Shown piece after piece: positions 20,956-35,314 of a stretch of DNA of 64,000 nucleotides. Each line of letters begins with the position of its first letter. The first letter of the stretch is position 1. The stretch is from positions 1,426,001-1,490,000 of the forward strand of contig NC_091272.1 of the NCBI RefSeq assembly GCF_042100115.1, read 5' to 3'. Under the pieces are notes generated by a model that was not told the DNA's origin, made no database searches, and saw only the letters and a list, made by a program, of their open reading frames with translations. A program made the position numbers and the translations under genes. Source of the stretch: Alternaria dauci. Its lineage: Eukaryota > Ascomycota > Dothideomycetes > Pleosporales > Pleosporaceae.

Positions 20956-23178
20956 ATGTTTTGCGATATTTGTATCGGCGTATTGCAGCATCGGCATCGT
21001 CTTGTGAGCGCCATAAGACCTGGAGATCCAGACTATGACGCCAGATACGGACCAGAATACACTGTAAGCACGTTCAACCAAGTAGTTTATACATTCGCCA
21101 AATAGACACGGCTGATGTATATTCACAAGTTCGGTCATCACGCCACATGCGCTTCTCTTGCTGCATCAGCAATTCGTGGGTGTCCTGTCTGCCAGAACGC
21201 GTGGAACAAACTATCCAGCGTTGAACAGGAATCCGTGCGTGCTGCTGACTCAAGGAAGCGTGAGGCGACTCCAGCTGGCACCTTGGAGCTAGCATTCGTT
21301 ACGACCGCACATCTAGGGCAATGGGTAATGCCTAATACATTTAGCTTCTCTGTGCGTTACAGAGAGAATTTGTTTGCAGATAGGGACAAGTACAGCCTAT
21401 TTATCTTGGAACCTGACGAGAGCAAGTCCTTCCATAGTAGAATACGTACGTTCGTTGACCATGGAACAGATTGTACGCCATCTCAGAATTCCCATGTACA
21501 GCTTGGCTATACCAATGACCGAACATCTTCTGCCGAATCTATGCAGATCGCTGCCAAGTGGCTACAAGAGTGTGTTAGTTCACATCTGTCTTGCAACAAA
21601 TCTGAAGGCAGTAGCACTTGGAACCCAACACGCCTCTTGCATCTGGTGGACGACAGTGGAGACAAAAACTACGTTCGACTCATACGCACAGCACAAGAAT
21701 TGCCCGTCGGTCCTTATGCTACCTTGAGCCATTGCTGGGGCAACAAGATGCCTTTTCAGCTCACTCGAGCAATGGAATCTGAATCGAATCTTCGTTTTCT
21801 ACTGGCTGATCTACCCAGGACATTTCAAGAAGCCATCCAAGTATCCAGACAATTGGGAATCTTCTACCTATGGATCGACTCATTGTGCATAATTCAAAGT
21901 GGAGATGACCGCCAAGACTGGTACCGAGAAGCAAGCTTGATGGATATGGTATATACAAACTCCCACTGTAACATATCTGCGACAGATGCAGAGGATAGCA
22001 CAAAGGCCCTTTTCCGGCATCGTCCCCCTCTGCACATTGGTCGCCCGCGCGTCAAAGTCTGTTTGGACGGTTTTCAGCAGTATACTGAGCATGTGGAGTG
22101 CCTGATGACTGACTATGTCCTCTGGCCACATGTCCTCAAGTACTCGCCCCTCAACAAACGCGGTTGGGTTTTCCAAGAGCGTTATCTTGCTCCCCGGGTT
22201 TTACATTTCGGAAGACACCAGCTGTTCTGGGAATGTCGAGAGCACACCGTATGCGAAACCTTTCCCCAAGCACTGCCACCCGTGAGTCTGCATTACTCTC
22301 CACCGTTTCTCAAATCCCGGCAACGGAACGAACATCGGCTGTCTGGTAAATCCTCTTCCAAAGAACGTATCATGGACGAGGCAAATGAGACAAACTGGGA
22401 AACCTTATGGCACCCACTCGTTAGAGAGTACTCTCGCAAAAAGCTAACGGTCCCAGGCGACAAGTTAGTCGCCCTTTCGGGTGTGGCCAGACATATCATG
22501 CCTCGCATCAAAGACACCTATGTTGCTGGAATGTGGCGCAAGGGTTTAGAAATCATGCTCATCTGGGAAGTGACAAGCATTGGGACGCGTCCGCCAAACT
22601 ACCGCGCGCCATCCTGGTCTTGGGCATCCGTAGACGGACTCGTGTGGTTGAACTTTGGCGTTGAACGAAAAAGCCTAATACGCGTTGAAGACGTTGTACT
22701 CGATTACGCAACTGAAGATACTACAGGAGCCGTGACAGGCGGGTGGTTAGATCTGCGTGGCTGTCTCAAGCCCATGAGGTTGCAAAGTATCAAGCGCAAT
22801 GGCCGCAAAGAGTGGAACATGGTCGTTCGCAGTAGCATCGTCTCCAAACATGACACCAACGACACAGATCAAGAGCTAACCGCCCACCTCGATTCTTTGT
22901 ATGGCGAGGACATGGCTTTTGAGGACGATAATACGGAAGAGCGGCTGTTCTTTATGCCTGCGCTAATCGATGGCAGTTCAGACGCGCGCTCTACCTTGCG
23001 GTGCCTACTCTTCAGGCTTACAGAGTCCAAGAACAATGCGTTTGAGAGAATTGGAGTGGCTCGCTGTCCTGCATACCATAAAAAGGAGATGCTGTTGGCA
23101 GAATTGGGCGAAGAAACAAAGGCTCGCTTACCGTGTCTACGATACGAGAACGGCCTACACACGATCCGGATCGTCTAG
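20956..23178 (+). CDS. HET-domain protein (heterokaryon-incompatibility family)
   Basis: Two exons, 20956-21063 and 21106-23178 (42-nt intron), 726 aa. Exon 1 starts MFCDICIGVLQ, and the joined sequence gives the usual Cys/His lead-in (FGHHATCASLAASAIRGCPV). The HET domain spans about residues 235-385: GPYATLSHCWG, LPRTFQEAIQVSRQLGIFYL, WIDSLCIIQSGDDRQDW, then YTNSHCNISATDAEDSTKAL. Downstream are RGWVFQERYLAPRVLHFG and YRAPSWSWASVDG, both typical of the family. HET proteins mediate allorecognition cell death and belong to the fungal innate-immunity-like repertoire, although many genomic copies have no assigned function. The frame is intact. No partner gene (NLR, HeLo, STAND) is adjacent. Confidence 0.88.
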
Positions 23179-23530
23179 AACGCCATTTAGCCCTAGCCAA
23201 GCACGGCAAACAATACCCTCGAAACCCAGATCTCAGGATCCTCTTTCAGATTTTGGCAGTGCGCCTCTGACGAGCGTTTGGCCCATATAGTACTGAGGTT
23301 CAGGGTTCAGGTGAGGGTCCGAGGCGCAATAGCGGGGTGGCTACGCCTCGGCCAGTCCCAATCATCTGAGCACGCGACAGCCACGACACGCACAGTCAGC
23401 CGGTGACGTAGCGCGAGAGAATGTATATCACAACCCCAAATGCCCCGCGGATGCAAGTCCGACACGTCAGATTACCATCACCTGAATATTGCAACCGGGT
23501 CAACCCTTGAATTGACCTATTATATTCGCT
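23179..23530. other. intergenic, no gene seen
   Basis: 352 bp holding the HET gene 3' UTR and the promoter of the small three-exon gene. Confidence 0.4.
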
Positions 23531-24100
23531 ATGGCTACTACCGACCACACGGCACAGTTCCAGGGTACGACTACGTTTCTCCACTTTTGCGCTACTCTCC
23601 AACGGCTTTGTCGCCAGTTGCATAGAAATGCGCAGGCATATGTACGCTAACAACAAACAGAGCCCCCTGTCAATGGACTTCCAGGAGCTACAAGCACTAC
23701 CCCGTCTCATGTTGATGTCGACGGCCCGTCCCACGACAACATCGATCTCCAATTCCAAGGTCAGTGTTCCTCTTCGTATCCACATTCGATTAGTATCCTT
23801 CTACCACTGAGATCTGCTGCCTGTTCATTCACGCAAGCACATGGCATATATACTAATTAACATATGTCTACAGAACCCATCATCCCTGAAACCTCTACTT
23901 CTACCCCTGCATCCGCCGAAGATGACAACACTTCGCTCCAGAAGACCACAACTGAGAAGCTCAAAGATGCTGTCAAGAAGCCATTTACCAATTCAGACGG
24001 CACGTCCAACTCGCAAACGCTAGGTGACAAGGAAATTACCAGCGCAGAGATGGCTGCTGCGAATGAAGTCCTGGCAGACAAGAACCTGAAGTCGCCGTAG
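23531..24100 (+). CDS. small three-exon protein with repeated exon junctions
   Basis: Model: 23531-23564, 23661-23759 and 23874-24100, introns of 96 and 114 nt, 119 aa. The encoded sequence begins MATTDHTAQFQEPPVNG, reads LQFQEPIIPETSTSTPAS across the second junction, and ends ADKNLKSP. It is hydrophilic and probably disordered, with a Lys-rich segment (TTEKLKDAVKKPF) near the middle. Exons 1 and 2 both end in an FQ codon pair plus G before the donor. Exons 2 and 3 both begin with the rest of a Glu codon plus CCC, so QFQEP appears at both junctions. Exon 2 is 99 nt with phase 1 at both ends, so it can be skipped in frame. I recognise no family. The coherence of all three frames supports a real gene. 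Confidence 0.6.
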
Positions 24101-24614
24101 ATAAAGAAGAGTGGGCATTGAAGGAGAGAACAGTAAATATGGGGTCACGAAATTGATGTATAAACACTATAAGTGTGGGCCACGACAGAAGATACTGTGC
24201 GTGAGCGGCACATTCTGAATCTAGGGAAGCATTTTAAACGGAGTTCTGGTTTTCATAGCAAGCCAAACAATAGTCAGCATAGGAAACACATTTTTATATG
24301 ACAACTCTCCTAACAGCACAAGCTCATTTACAACGTGCACGAGGATCTATCGCGAGAGTATCGTTCACTGTCACGTAGAGTTCAAACAGAGCGCGAATAT
24401 TCAGACTCCAAAATGTATAAGAAATGATGTATTCAGACCAGAACGGGTATAGTTGTGTCTACAAAGAAACCAATCTGCGAAACACTTATGTATCGCTCTT
24501 CCTTTCCAACCATGATCGTTGGACCAATCTTCACAATTTCACCCAAGCAACCGAGAGCATGGTCATGACCATCATGATCAGACTACTGCTCCAGAAACGG
24601 AATACTCCAACCTC
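24101..24614. other. intergenic between convergent genes
   Basis: 514 bp between two convergent stop codons. It holds 3' UTRs; no open frame looks coding. Confidence 0.4.
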
Positions 24615-27761
<3,147 letters not shown>

Positions 27762-29025
27762 CTAGTTTCCAAGTAGGATTTCGCCAGAAGCAGAGGGAGC
27801 AGCAGCGGTCTCATTCAAAGACGCATCAATAGCGGCCTCCGTCCCAGTCGCAGACCGGAGCTCTCCCTTGATCTCGTTCCAATCTGGCGCTGGCAAGCTC
27901 AGCAGTTTGCAGATGTCTCTCCGCCTCTTTCTGAAATCCTCGTACAGACCCTTCCATATTCGTCTCTCAGCGCATGTTTCCTCGTCGCCACCTCCACAAT
28001 CCGGTTGCATGTCCTTCAATGCCTCTTCTGACCACATGACCATTGGGGAAGGCAACGGTCGGTCGCTGAACTGAATGATCTTTCCCTCTTTGTACACTTT
28101 CTCGGCGTTCCATGTTTCATTCGCTCCGCCCAGATAATCCGAATGGTCATGGCGCCTGAACTCTGCAGTACGAAGGGCGTACGGTCGGTGTGGAAGCACT
28201 AATGCGCTCTCCTCGAAGCGTTCGTTGATAATCTCCATGTCAAACCTATGCATTTCGACCAGCATAGGGTCACCGCCTGCCTCCATGCGCCTCTTGAACT
28301 TCTCCAACTCGTCAAGACTAGGCTTGATGACCATAAGTGTTGTTGATAATGGCCAAGGTTTGCTATCCGTCCAGTATGCGCGTGGCATTGCTACCGGGGT
28401 GCTCGGGAGGAGGAAGAGCTCATCAAGGGAGTCAAGGAGTGTAATCTCTGATTCTAGGGCGATTACGCGGTCATAGTACTCGAGGCCGAAAGCCAGGAAC
28501 TTGGTGACGCTCTCGTCCCATTTCCACCCATCTACCATGCCGTTAGCTAGGTGCTTGTGTTGTCTCGCCGCATGGGTAGGTGGTTGGGTACTGCATACTT
28601 TCACTACGACCAGCCACTTCAAGTAGCTTCACAGGCTGAAGCTTCGCATTGTATGTATCGCGCGCCAAAGTAAGCAGTTGGCTGTCCCGATCCTGGGAGC
28701 TATCTACTTTAGTATCCCAATGGTCAGGGTAGAAGAGGACGCGATCTGCTTTGCTGCCGAAGCGAGCGAGCGCTTCCAGGACCATGACTGCATGACAGAG
28801 TTCCGCGCGATCGGTCGCATACACGCTGTATGCATAATTGGACCAGTTGACTCTTATAGTGTCGCCGATTGCAGGTGTGTGTGTTGTCTTGCGCGACGGA
28901 TACAAAATCCAGCAGACGAAGAGGAAGCCAATGAGGTAGTATGCATAGCGGCGGCGCAGGCGCAATGATGGGAGTTCATCCTCGTTCGCGAATCGGGGCA
29001 GCTCGTCTGACCGTCGTCGTCGCAT
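27762..29025 (-). CDS. GT8-like type II membrane glycosyltransferase
   Basis: Two exons, 29025-28599 and 28546-27762 (52-nt intron), 403 aa. The topology is that of a Golgi type II protein: a short Arg-rich cytosolic tail, one membrane helix (YYLIGFLFVCWILYP, about 29-43), then a lumenal domain. The domain starts with YAYSVYATDRAELCHAVMVL and continues ADRVLFYPDHW, EYYDRVIALESEITLLDSLD and TTLMVIKPSLDEL, the layout of fungal GT8/glucose N-acetyltransferase-like enzymes. At the place of the metal-binding DxD, this protein has E-S-E (about residues 174-176), a conservative but unusual variant. Donor and acceptor are unknown. The splice site is supported by continuity of the fold, but the exact acceptor could shift by a few codons. 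Confidence 0.78.
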
Positions 29026-29582
29026 TGTACAGGTGACGTTTGCGTGTTGTTGACATTTTGGAGCGACTGCTTTGGTGATTCAGCTGTCAGACGCTTACTG
29101 GTGACGCGAGGTCGCGGAAATACCGTGCAAAACTCCGAGCTTGCGACGCATTCTGCATCCACCTTACTGCCTGTTTAATAACCACGCATGAGCCTCGGTA
29201 GACCCATCGTAGTATCTTTGGTGGTCATTTGAACCGGCTTGGGTATTTTGATCGTGGGGATCTCGACCATCTATACTGAACAGCATTCATGCAGTCAATG
29301 GAAAATGGCATGTACAGCGAGTGTGCTAATGTTCACCGAATCCAAATCACAACGAATCAAAGGGATGAGTTTTGATTTGACAAATACATGTTATCATTGT
29401 CGTATGCCAGGGTCACTTTTGTAGTATGGTATCAAAAATCCCAAACGCCGCAGCTGTGCAAACTCCACCGGTTCCGAGACGGCTAACCCTGGTGGGAGAC
29501 ATGATCCTCATTCAGCTATGTAGCGCCCTCTATGGCATGTATCGTTCCATCGTGATCGTTCAACACTTCTTAGTGCTAACGC
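29026..29582. other. intergenic, no gene seen
   Basis: 557 bp between the GT8-like start and the RPL12 stop (both genes on the minus strand). It should contain the GT8 promoter and the RPL12 3' UTR. Confidence 0.4.
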
Positions 29583-30292
29583 TTACTCCTCAGGAATCTC
29601 AATCTCGCCGGCCTTGATGTCGTCGGAGATGTCCTTGGGGCTGCGGCCATCGACCTTGCAGCCAGTGGAGAAGGCAGTTCCGAGGATCTCAAGAACAGTA
29701 CCCTTCAGGTCCTTGGCCATGGACTTGAAGCGCATGGTGCGGGCAATGCTGATGATCTCATCGAGAGGAACAGACTTGGTGTGCTTGATGTTCTTCTCCT
29801 TCTTACGGTCGCGGGGAGGCTCCTTGAGGGCCTTGATGACGAGGGAAGAGGCGGAGGGAACGACGGAGACGGCGGCTTGACGGTTTTGGATGGTCAACTT
29901 GACAGTGACACGGAGACCCTTCCAGTCACCAGTGGCCTTGGCGATATCTTCACCGACCTCTGCGGAACGGATTAGCATTCTTGTCCGGATGCATTTTTCG
30001 AAGGGATTGTCGCATACTCTTGGGCGAGAGACCGAGGGGACCGATCTTGGGAGCGAGCGCGGATGAGGCACCGACTTCACCACCGGTCGCACGGAGGTGA
30101 ATGACCTTCACCTCGGAGGGATCGAACTTGGGAGCTTTTTGAATGTAAGCGCATGGCGTTGTAGGAGAGCCTGGCTATTGAGGAAGTCGAATTTTCCGAG
30201 TGCTAGGAAACACCCGCATCTGGGCGTCCTAGCCACTCGAAAAGTCCGCGCATCCTGCTAAGAGCCGACCAGAAGGATGATACTCACGCATG
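29583..30292 (-). CDS. rpl12: 60S ribosomal protein L12 (uL11)
   Basis: Three exons: 30292-30289 (ATG plus one base), 30134-30018 and 29959-29583; introns of 154 and 58 nt; 165 aa, exactly the family size. It starts [20 protein letters not shown], continues [20 protein letters not shown], and carries the uL11 C-terminal RNA-binding domain ([19 protein letters not shown], then [20 protein letters not shown]). uL11 forms the base of the ribosomal P-stalk and contacts the GTPase-associated rRNA. A four-base first exon followed by a long first intron is typical of fungal ribosomal protein genes. That intron holds a long hairpin, listed separately. The 5' leader is pyrimidine-rich, as expected for a translation-apparatus gene. 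Confidence 0.96.
30188..30248 (-). repeat. long imperfect hairpin inside RPL12 intron 1
   Basis: Bases 30188-30208 pair with 30227-30248 to form a stem of about 20 bp with one bulged base and two mismatches. The 18-nt loop is centred on 30217. The uninterrupted upper part (30197-30208 with 30227-30239) is the strongest. It lies between donor and acceptor of the 154-nt first intron, so in the pre-mRNA it would bring the two splice sites closer together or mask part of the intron. Confidence 0.55.
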
Positions 30293-30845
30293 GCTAGTGC
30301 TTGAGGTAGTCAATTGCTTCTGGTTGTAAAGAGTGACTGCCGTGATTTTGTCGTTCGAAAGTTCGTGAGAGACAGAATCTCCGAGTGGGGAGGAATATTG
30401 GTCGGCCTGTGAGAGAAGCGAGCCTTGGCGGCACCTTCCCCATTAGGCGATAGCACCTTCCATGTCGCCTCTCTGGTGGATACCGACAGCAATGCTCCAC
30501 ATTACTCACCTTGCTATCAATGTTCTCTGTAAACAGTTGACACTTCAAACGCTGACATTTGGATCCTGTCACAAGCCCACCAAAGCCCTAGATTATTTAT
30601 ACTTCGCGCTTCTCAGGATCTTCCATGTCTCGAACAACGTATCTGCCAGCACCACGACAGTACAAACATTATGGCCTTCACGAGCCTGGCAATCAACATT
30701 CTCAACTCCACAGCATCTCTCAAAGTCTTTTAGTTCTTCTCAAAATCCACGTTAACACCGATCCAAGCAAATATCTTCTTTTGCCTACAAAGAACCCTCG
30801 TTAAATCAGACTCTCCAGATTCTACAGTAATCCGCACATTGAACC
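30293..30845. other. promoter and 5' region of RPL12, no other gene seen
   Basis: On the minus strand the bases next to the RPL12 ATG are C/T-rich, typical of ribosomal protein leaders. The rest is AC-rich and without coding signals. Confidence 0.4.
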
Positions 30846-31187
30846 ATGGTACTTAAACCTTTCCCCAAACGTACAAACAGACACTGCGAAAGGTCGACTT
30901 TCTCCAAAGATCAACACCAGTCCCCAGTGCATATCACACGGTATCCTGGCCATTACGCTTTATTTCATAACAACTATGAACAGCGTCAGGTTGAACAGAA
31001 AGAAGACATGCCGAAGAAATACAACAGCGAAACAACAGCGTCTGCACACGCTCAAAATGTACCCAAGAGGAATATCGCGGACGCTGTACCTCCACCCGGA
31101 TCGACCAAGATCGAGGAAGGGAAGCTGAAATACCCGCTTCCTCCATCCTCAATACATGATGGTCTGTTGTTCAGAAAAGTAGGATGA
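30846..31187 (+). CDS. possible small hypothetical protein
   Basis: An open frame of 113 aa whose ATG is in a good fungal context (ccATGG). The product is hydrophilic, basic at the N-terminus (MVLKPFPKRTNRH) and Pro-rich at the C-terminus (AVPPPGSTKIEEGKLKYPLP). No domain is recognised. It sits between RPL12 and SDS23, and the opposite strand has only a 72-codon frame. It may be a lineage-specific gene or chance. Confidence 0.3.
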   Translation: MVLKPFPKRTNRHCERSTFSKDQHQSPVHITRYPGHYALFHNNYEQRQVEQKEDMPKKYNSETTASAHAQNVPKRNIADAVPPPGSTKIEEGKLKYPLPPSSIHDGLLFRKVG

Positions 31188-31438
31188 TGTGATGGAGAAG
31201 TCGGTGATTGACAATTCATTTCAGCTCTATTTACGCATGTAATTTAGTTCTTCGCATTGTCGCATTTGCAAATAAACGACTGTCGTAAGTTCGTCATGAT
31301 CCCGAATAACATGCATGCCGTACATAAGCTGGGATGCCTACTCTATAACGACCGGAAACGACAACTCGCTGGTAACGCCTATCAATACTGCAGCTCAATG
31401 TGATACTCCCTAGGGACCAGGGCCTTGTCCAAACAAAA

Positions 31439-33203
31439 CTATGAACCCCGTCCCCTCGAGATACCCAGTCCCTGAGTTGTCGGTGCGTTTTCTTCTCTCT
31501 TGCTTACGCTGCTCCTTCGTCCAGCGATTCCCGAGACACTCTCACTCCTTGAGCTATCCATGCTTTGCCTCATGCTACTGGAGCTTGACCTGCGCCTAGC
31601 ACGTCGTGCCTCGTCAGGATCATGGGGATTGAGCCCGCTTGCTCTTGCGAACAGATTGAGAATATCTGTGAGACTGATGACTCCACTAAGTCTACCGGAG
31701 AGGCTAGCCCCTGGCATGGCGGACATTGCAGACGCAGAGATGGCTGGTGCAACGGCTCCAGTGCTAGCAAGGTGTGTTGGAGCGGTCGAATTAACAGGTA
31801 TAGGGCCAGCCATTCCGGGTAGTGGTGTGATTGGCGAGGGAGGAACGACAATCGAAGGGGTTATCGCAGGAGTCGATGGTCCTGATGATGCGGGCGACGG
31901 TGCATCGACGACCCACATGCGGTGCGAGCGGGTTGCGACGAGCTTAGCCACAGTATGTGCGAGGGTGCTGAATGGGTTGACGTGGAATACGGGGAAGGAG
32001 TCTTTGCCATCGTTGACTCCTCGCTCGGACAGGATGACGGATATGAAGTGAATACAGGATGAGCGAAGTAGTGGTAGGGATGTTGATTTTGTCAAGAGCT
32101 AGAATTGAAGCCGTCAGCCGCTGAGTATGCAACAAGGGCAGAAGAAGCTTACGCGAACATCCACATGTGATATGTTGCCAATGACGTTGTTCTGAGCGTC
32201 TAGGACTGGCAAAGACGACACGCCTTCGTTATTCATAAGCTCAAGAGCCGCCGCAAGAGGCTTATCTCCGCTAGATGTCCAGTCAGTCACATGTCATTTT
32301 CAACACGCGTCATACTCACTTGATGGCCAGGACTGTCTTGGATCCGAGGTTCAAGTCTTTGATCAGCTGTGGGTACAGCTGGCTGACGCCTGGGAAGCTT
32401 GATCGGTTCTCCCAAAAGAATTGCACCAATCTCAACTGCGTAAGAATGCCCTTGACATTCGAAGTGCCTTCTTCTGCGACCAAGACCCTATGCACGCCGC
32501 TTCCGAAAACCTCCATAGCCTTGGACAGATCCGTTGTCTCATCGAGAGTGATTAGGGGCTCTTTCCTGCCGCCGACCTCCTTGACGTCTCTGAGTGGGAT
32601 GGGCTTTCCTTCCCTTCCCTTCTTTGCAAGCTCGTCGAACGACGCTATGTCGCCTTCCTCGGGGTGTGCGAGGCCGACAACGAGGAGGAGGTAGGCGTTC
32701 AGGTCGCTATAATCGAAGGTGCCGGTCGCATGCCGTGTGTTTGCGTCTTCGCGCAGGAGGACGACATTGGGAGCGCCATGTTTGACTAGCAACTATGCAA
32801 GTCAGTCCAAGGTGCACAGAGACGACTGGATCCAACTCACGCTTGTCGCATCCTCAACACTCGTGTCGTATTCAACGAACCTGACGAGGTCAGGGTCGAC
32901 TATCTCTCCAAGCCTGACTGACTTCCAATCGCGTCCCTGGAACTTTGGGTCGCCGCCCTTGGTTGGTGGGTTGTTCAGGAGGTCCTGCAGGGCTTGTTGT
33001 GTGAGCGAAGGTTGCCGTGACGCGCGTGGTGATGTGGGCGCTCCTCGCATGTGTTCCGCGAAGCTCGAGCGGTGGGAAGAGGCCGGACTGGGAGTGGAGC
33101 CCAGTTTGAGCGCCGCTGGAGGCGTGCGGCCTATCGAAGATACCGAGCTGTTGAGCGAGGTTTCCCTTACGTCGATGGCCTCTTCGTTGTTGTGGTCGGC
33201 CAT
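31439..33203 (-). CDS. sds23: SDS23/Moc1-type CBS-domain regulator of PP2A-like phosphatases
   Basis: Four exons: 33203-32841, 32792-32320, 32270-32153 and 32098-31439; introns of 48, 49 and 54 nt; 537 aa. The Ser/Pro-rich N-terminus includes [23 protein letters not shown] repeats follow: [20 protein letters not shown] with [31 protein letters not shown] with [31 protein letters not shown]; and MWVVDA with [21 protein letters not shown] Ser/Ala/Pro-rich insert interrupts the last CBS pair, and an [18 protein letters not shown] tail ends the protein. Sds23 is known in yeasts to bind and inhibit PP2A/PP6-type phosphatases and to link nutrient state to mitotic entry and sexual development. The upstream open frame before the ATG at 33203 was not used because the M-A-D-H start is conventional and the extra residues are low complexity. 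Confidence 0.92.
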
Positions 33204-33878
33204 GGCGACGACGACTATGTTTTGGGGGAATGCGGGGCTCCGCAAGAGGTGTTTACGGGAATGCGTAGGTGGGCATACACATGCACACTGTAAACAAGTA
33301 CGTGCTCTGGGTAGTGCAGTCGGAGGCGTGACAGGCAATCGCGCAGCAGTCAGCTATCAGTTGGGCGGAACTAATCGCGACATGTGAAGTGGAATGAGGT
33401 GGGGAGGGCCTGCCTGCAGAGGTGCAACGCCCAGAAGATGGTCTTGCACTTGGGCCGCAAGCTGCAGAAGGCGGGGTGTGATTTGCCGCATGCCATGACC
33501 ATCAACAGTATCGGCCATGATGGCGCAAGGATAGACACAGCCTTGCGGGGTTACAAGAGCACTATCAGTGAGCGTTGGCGGTGGAGGGTCGCTCCAAGCC
33601 ATTCAACGGCGCGCTCAACGTCATACTGAAGCGCATGGACACGGAAGCTGGGGGGGAACACGCCAATCACTCACGGTGCATGGCTCCAAGCGAGGATAAC
33701 CATCATACAGCATAGCATTCGTAACTAATCTCATACACACGCAGCTCTCAGGCTACTTGATTTCCGCCCGTACTCATTTCGTGAACAATCGTCAAGAGTA
33801 GACAGACATGCATGCACCTAACAGTTTTGCCCAACGCCCGCCTCAAAGCATGACTCGAGTGAAACAAAAAGCATTTCC
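33204..33878. other. intergenic, no gene seen
   Basis: 675 bp between two minus-strand genes: SDS23 promoter plus the 3' UTR of the next gene. Open frames of about 80 codons on both strands have no supporting features. Confidence 0.4.
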
Positions 33879-34796
33879 CTAAGCGTCCTTCTGCTGCTCA
33901 TAATTCACACCAGCATCCTGGTCAGCCTGACGCTGTGCCATGCGCTCGCGAATGGCGTCTCCTGAAGTCGAGTCTCCGTCACGGCCACTGGCAGGAGGCG
34001 CATGGCTGGTCGTGTCGACGACGTTGTCATCGTACGTCATGCCGTTCATCATGCGTGCCTCTTTCTTCTGCTGTTCGGTGCTGGACATGGTCTGCGTCGA
34101 TCCTGAGCTGACAGGTACACTGACGCCTGACATGGGACTAGTCGGAGTTTGTTCTCGCAAGTAACCTGGGAGCGCGCTTGCTTTTCCGACAGCAGGGCTG
34201 CCGAGCTGGCTATGCTGTCGAGCTGGTGTTCGCGCACCCTCGCCGAAACCAACGAGGGAAGCAGCTTCGTCACTGAAGCCCCCAATGCTCGATGTTTCCA
34301 TGTCCTGGTCCTCACTCATGCGGTCGGGCTCGTAGACATCGCTGCCACTGGCCCACGTTGTGCGACCGCCAACGGAGCCAGTCGCGCTGGCACTACCAAC
34401 AGTGCTGCGCTCACGGAAGAGTTGCGGCTGGTTGTTCGCGTCGAAGTAACCTGGAGGAGGGTTGGCTGCGCTGCCTGGGTTGAGTCCTTGCGGATTGCGA
34501 CCCGAGACTGCAACGCGCTCCAGACCCGCGAGGCGTGAGATCCGGTCGGCACGTTCAGCTTCAGCGGGATTGCGGTGGTGGGGGAAGTGACCGCGATGTC
34601 CGTCCTTGATGGCCACAGTGGAAAGCTCAGACATGGTCGTTGTGACCGAGTTTGGGGTGCCTCTACATGTACAGTGTCAGTCCAACTATCCAAGTGAGCC
34701 CCACCAAGCGCATGTGCCTTACGGAGCATCACCAGGCGTGTCTTCACCAGACGGTGGAGGTGGTAGGTTGATCAGAGTGGGCGCATTGGTTGCCAT
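33879..34796 (-). CDS. conserved-looking disordered protein of unknown function
   Basis: Two exons, 34796-34723 and 34662-33879 (60-nt intron), 285 aa. It starts MATNAPTLINLPPPPSGEDT. The first 100 residues contain a compact charged segment (AEAERADRISRLAGLERVAV), and the rest is Ser/Gly/Gln-rich and probably disordered. The C-terminal part has MMNGMTYDDNVVDTTSHAPP and a short amphipathic AIRERMAQRQADQDAG. No catalytic domain, membrane helix or signal peptide is visible. Continuous frame, sensible splice and strong composition make it a real gene. Abundant SP/TP sites suggest a phosphorylated regulatory or scaffold protein, which is inference only. Confidence 0.7.
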
Positions 34797-35314
34797 TGCG
34801 AAGTGCGTGGTCTGAATTGGACCTTGGTGTGTTTGGTGGAGGGGGTTATGGTTCAGGAGAGGTAGTTTAATGTTTTAGGAAGTCCGAGTACAGGGAGCCG
34901 GATCCCCGTGACGAATGACGTAGCCGGAGTAGCGCTTCAAACAAAGCAAGAGCATTGGAAGCTTTTTACTTTTCTAGTGATCAACCCAATGTCTTCATAT
35001 GGTCAGGAGGTGCACTTCATAGTCGTTATCTAATTGGGATCGTCTCGCCGCCTCATTCTTGGGCGCTCTTGGGTGCTCCAGCAGTTGGCTAGGGCGTTCT
35101 GGATGCAGGGTCTTGTCCTAAAGCCAAGCGTGCCGGTGATTCGCTACCAGGACCGTGGTTGCTTCACTCTTGCATCCTCGACTACCTCTTAGGCAGACTG
35201 TCTCAAGGGCACTCCAGTACTGAGCTATGCATCTAGTTCAACAACAACCCAGATGTAGTATTTGATGAAGCAGAGCCCCACAGCTAATTTCGCAGACTCG
35301 TGCACAATGACAGC
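34797..35314. other. intergenic, no gene seen
   Basis: 518 bp containing the promoter of the disordered-protein gene and the 3' end of the Cys-rich gene. Confidence 0.4.

Noticed and set aside
33357..33629. 80-codon frames on both strands upstream of SDS23
   Set aside because: Mutually overlapping and without any supporting feature. More likely promoter or 5' UTR.
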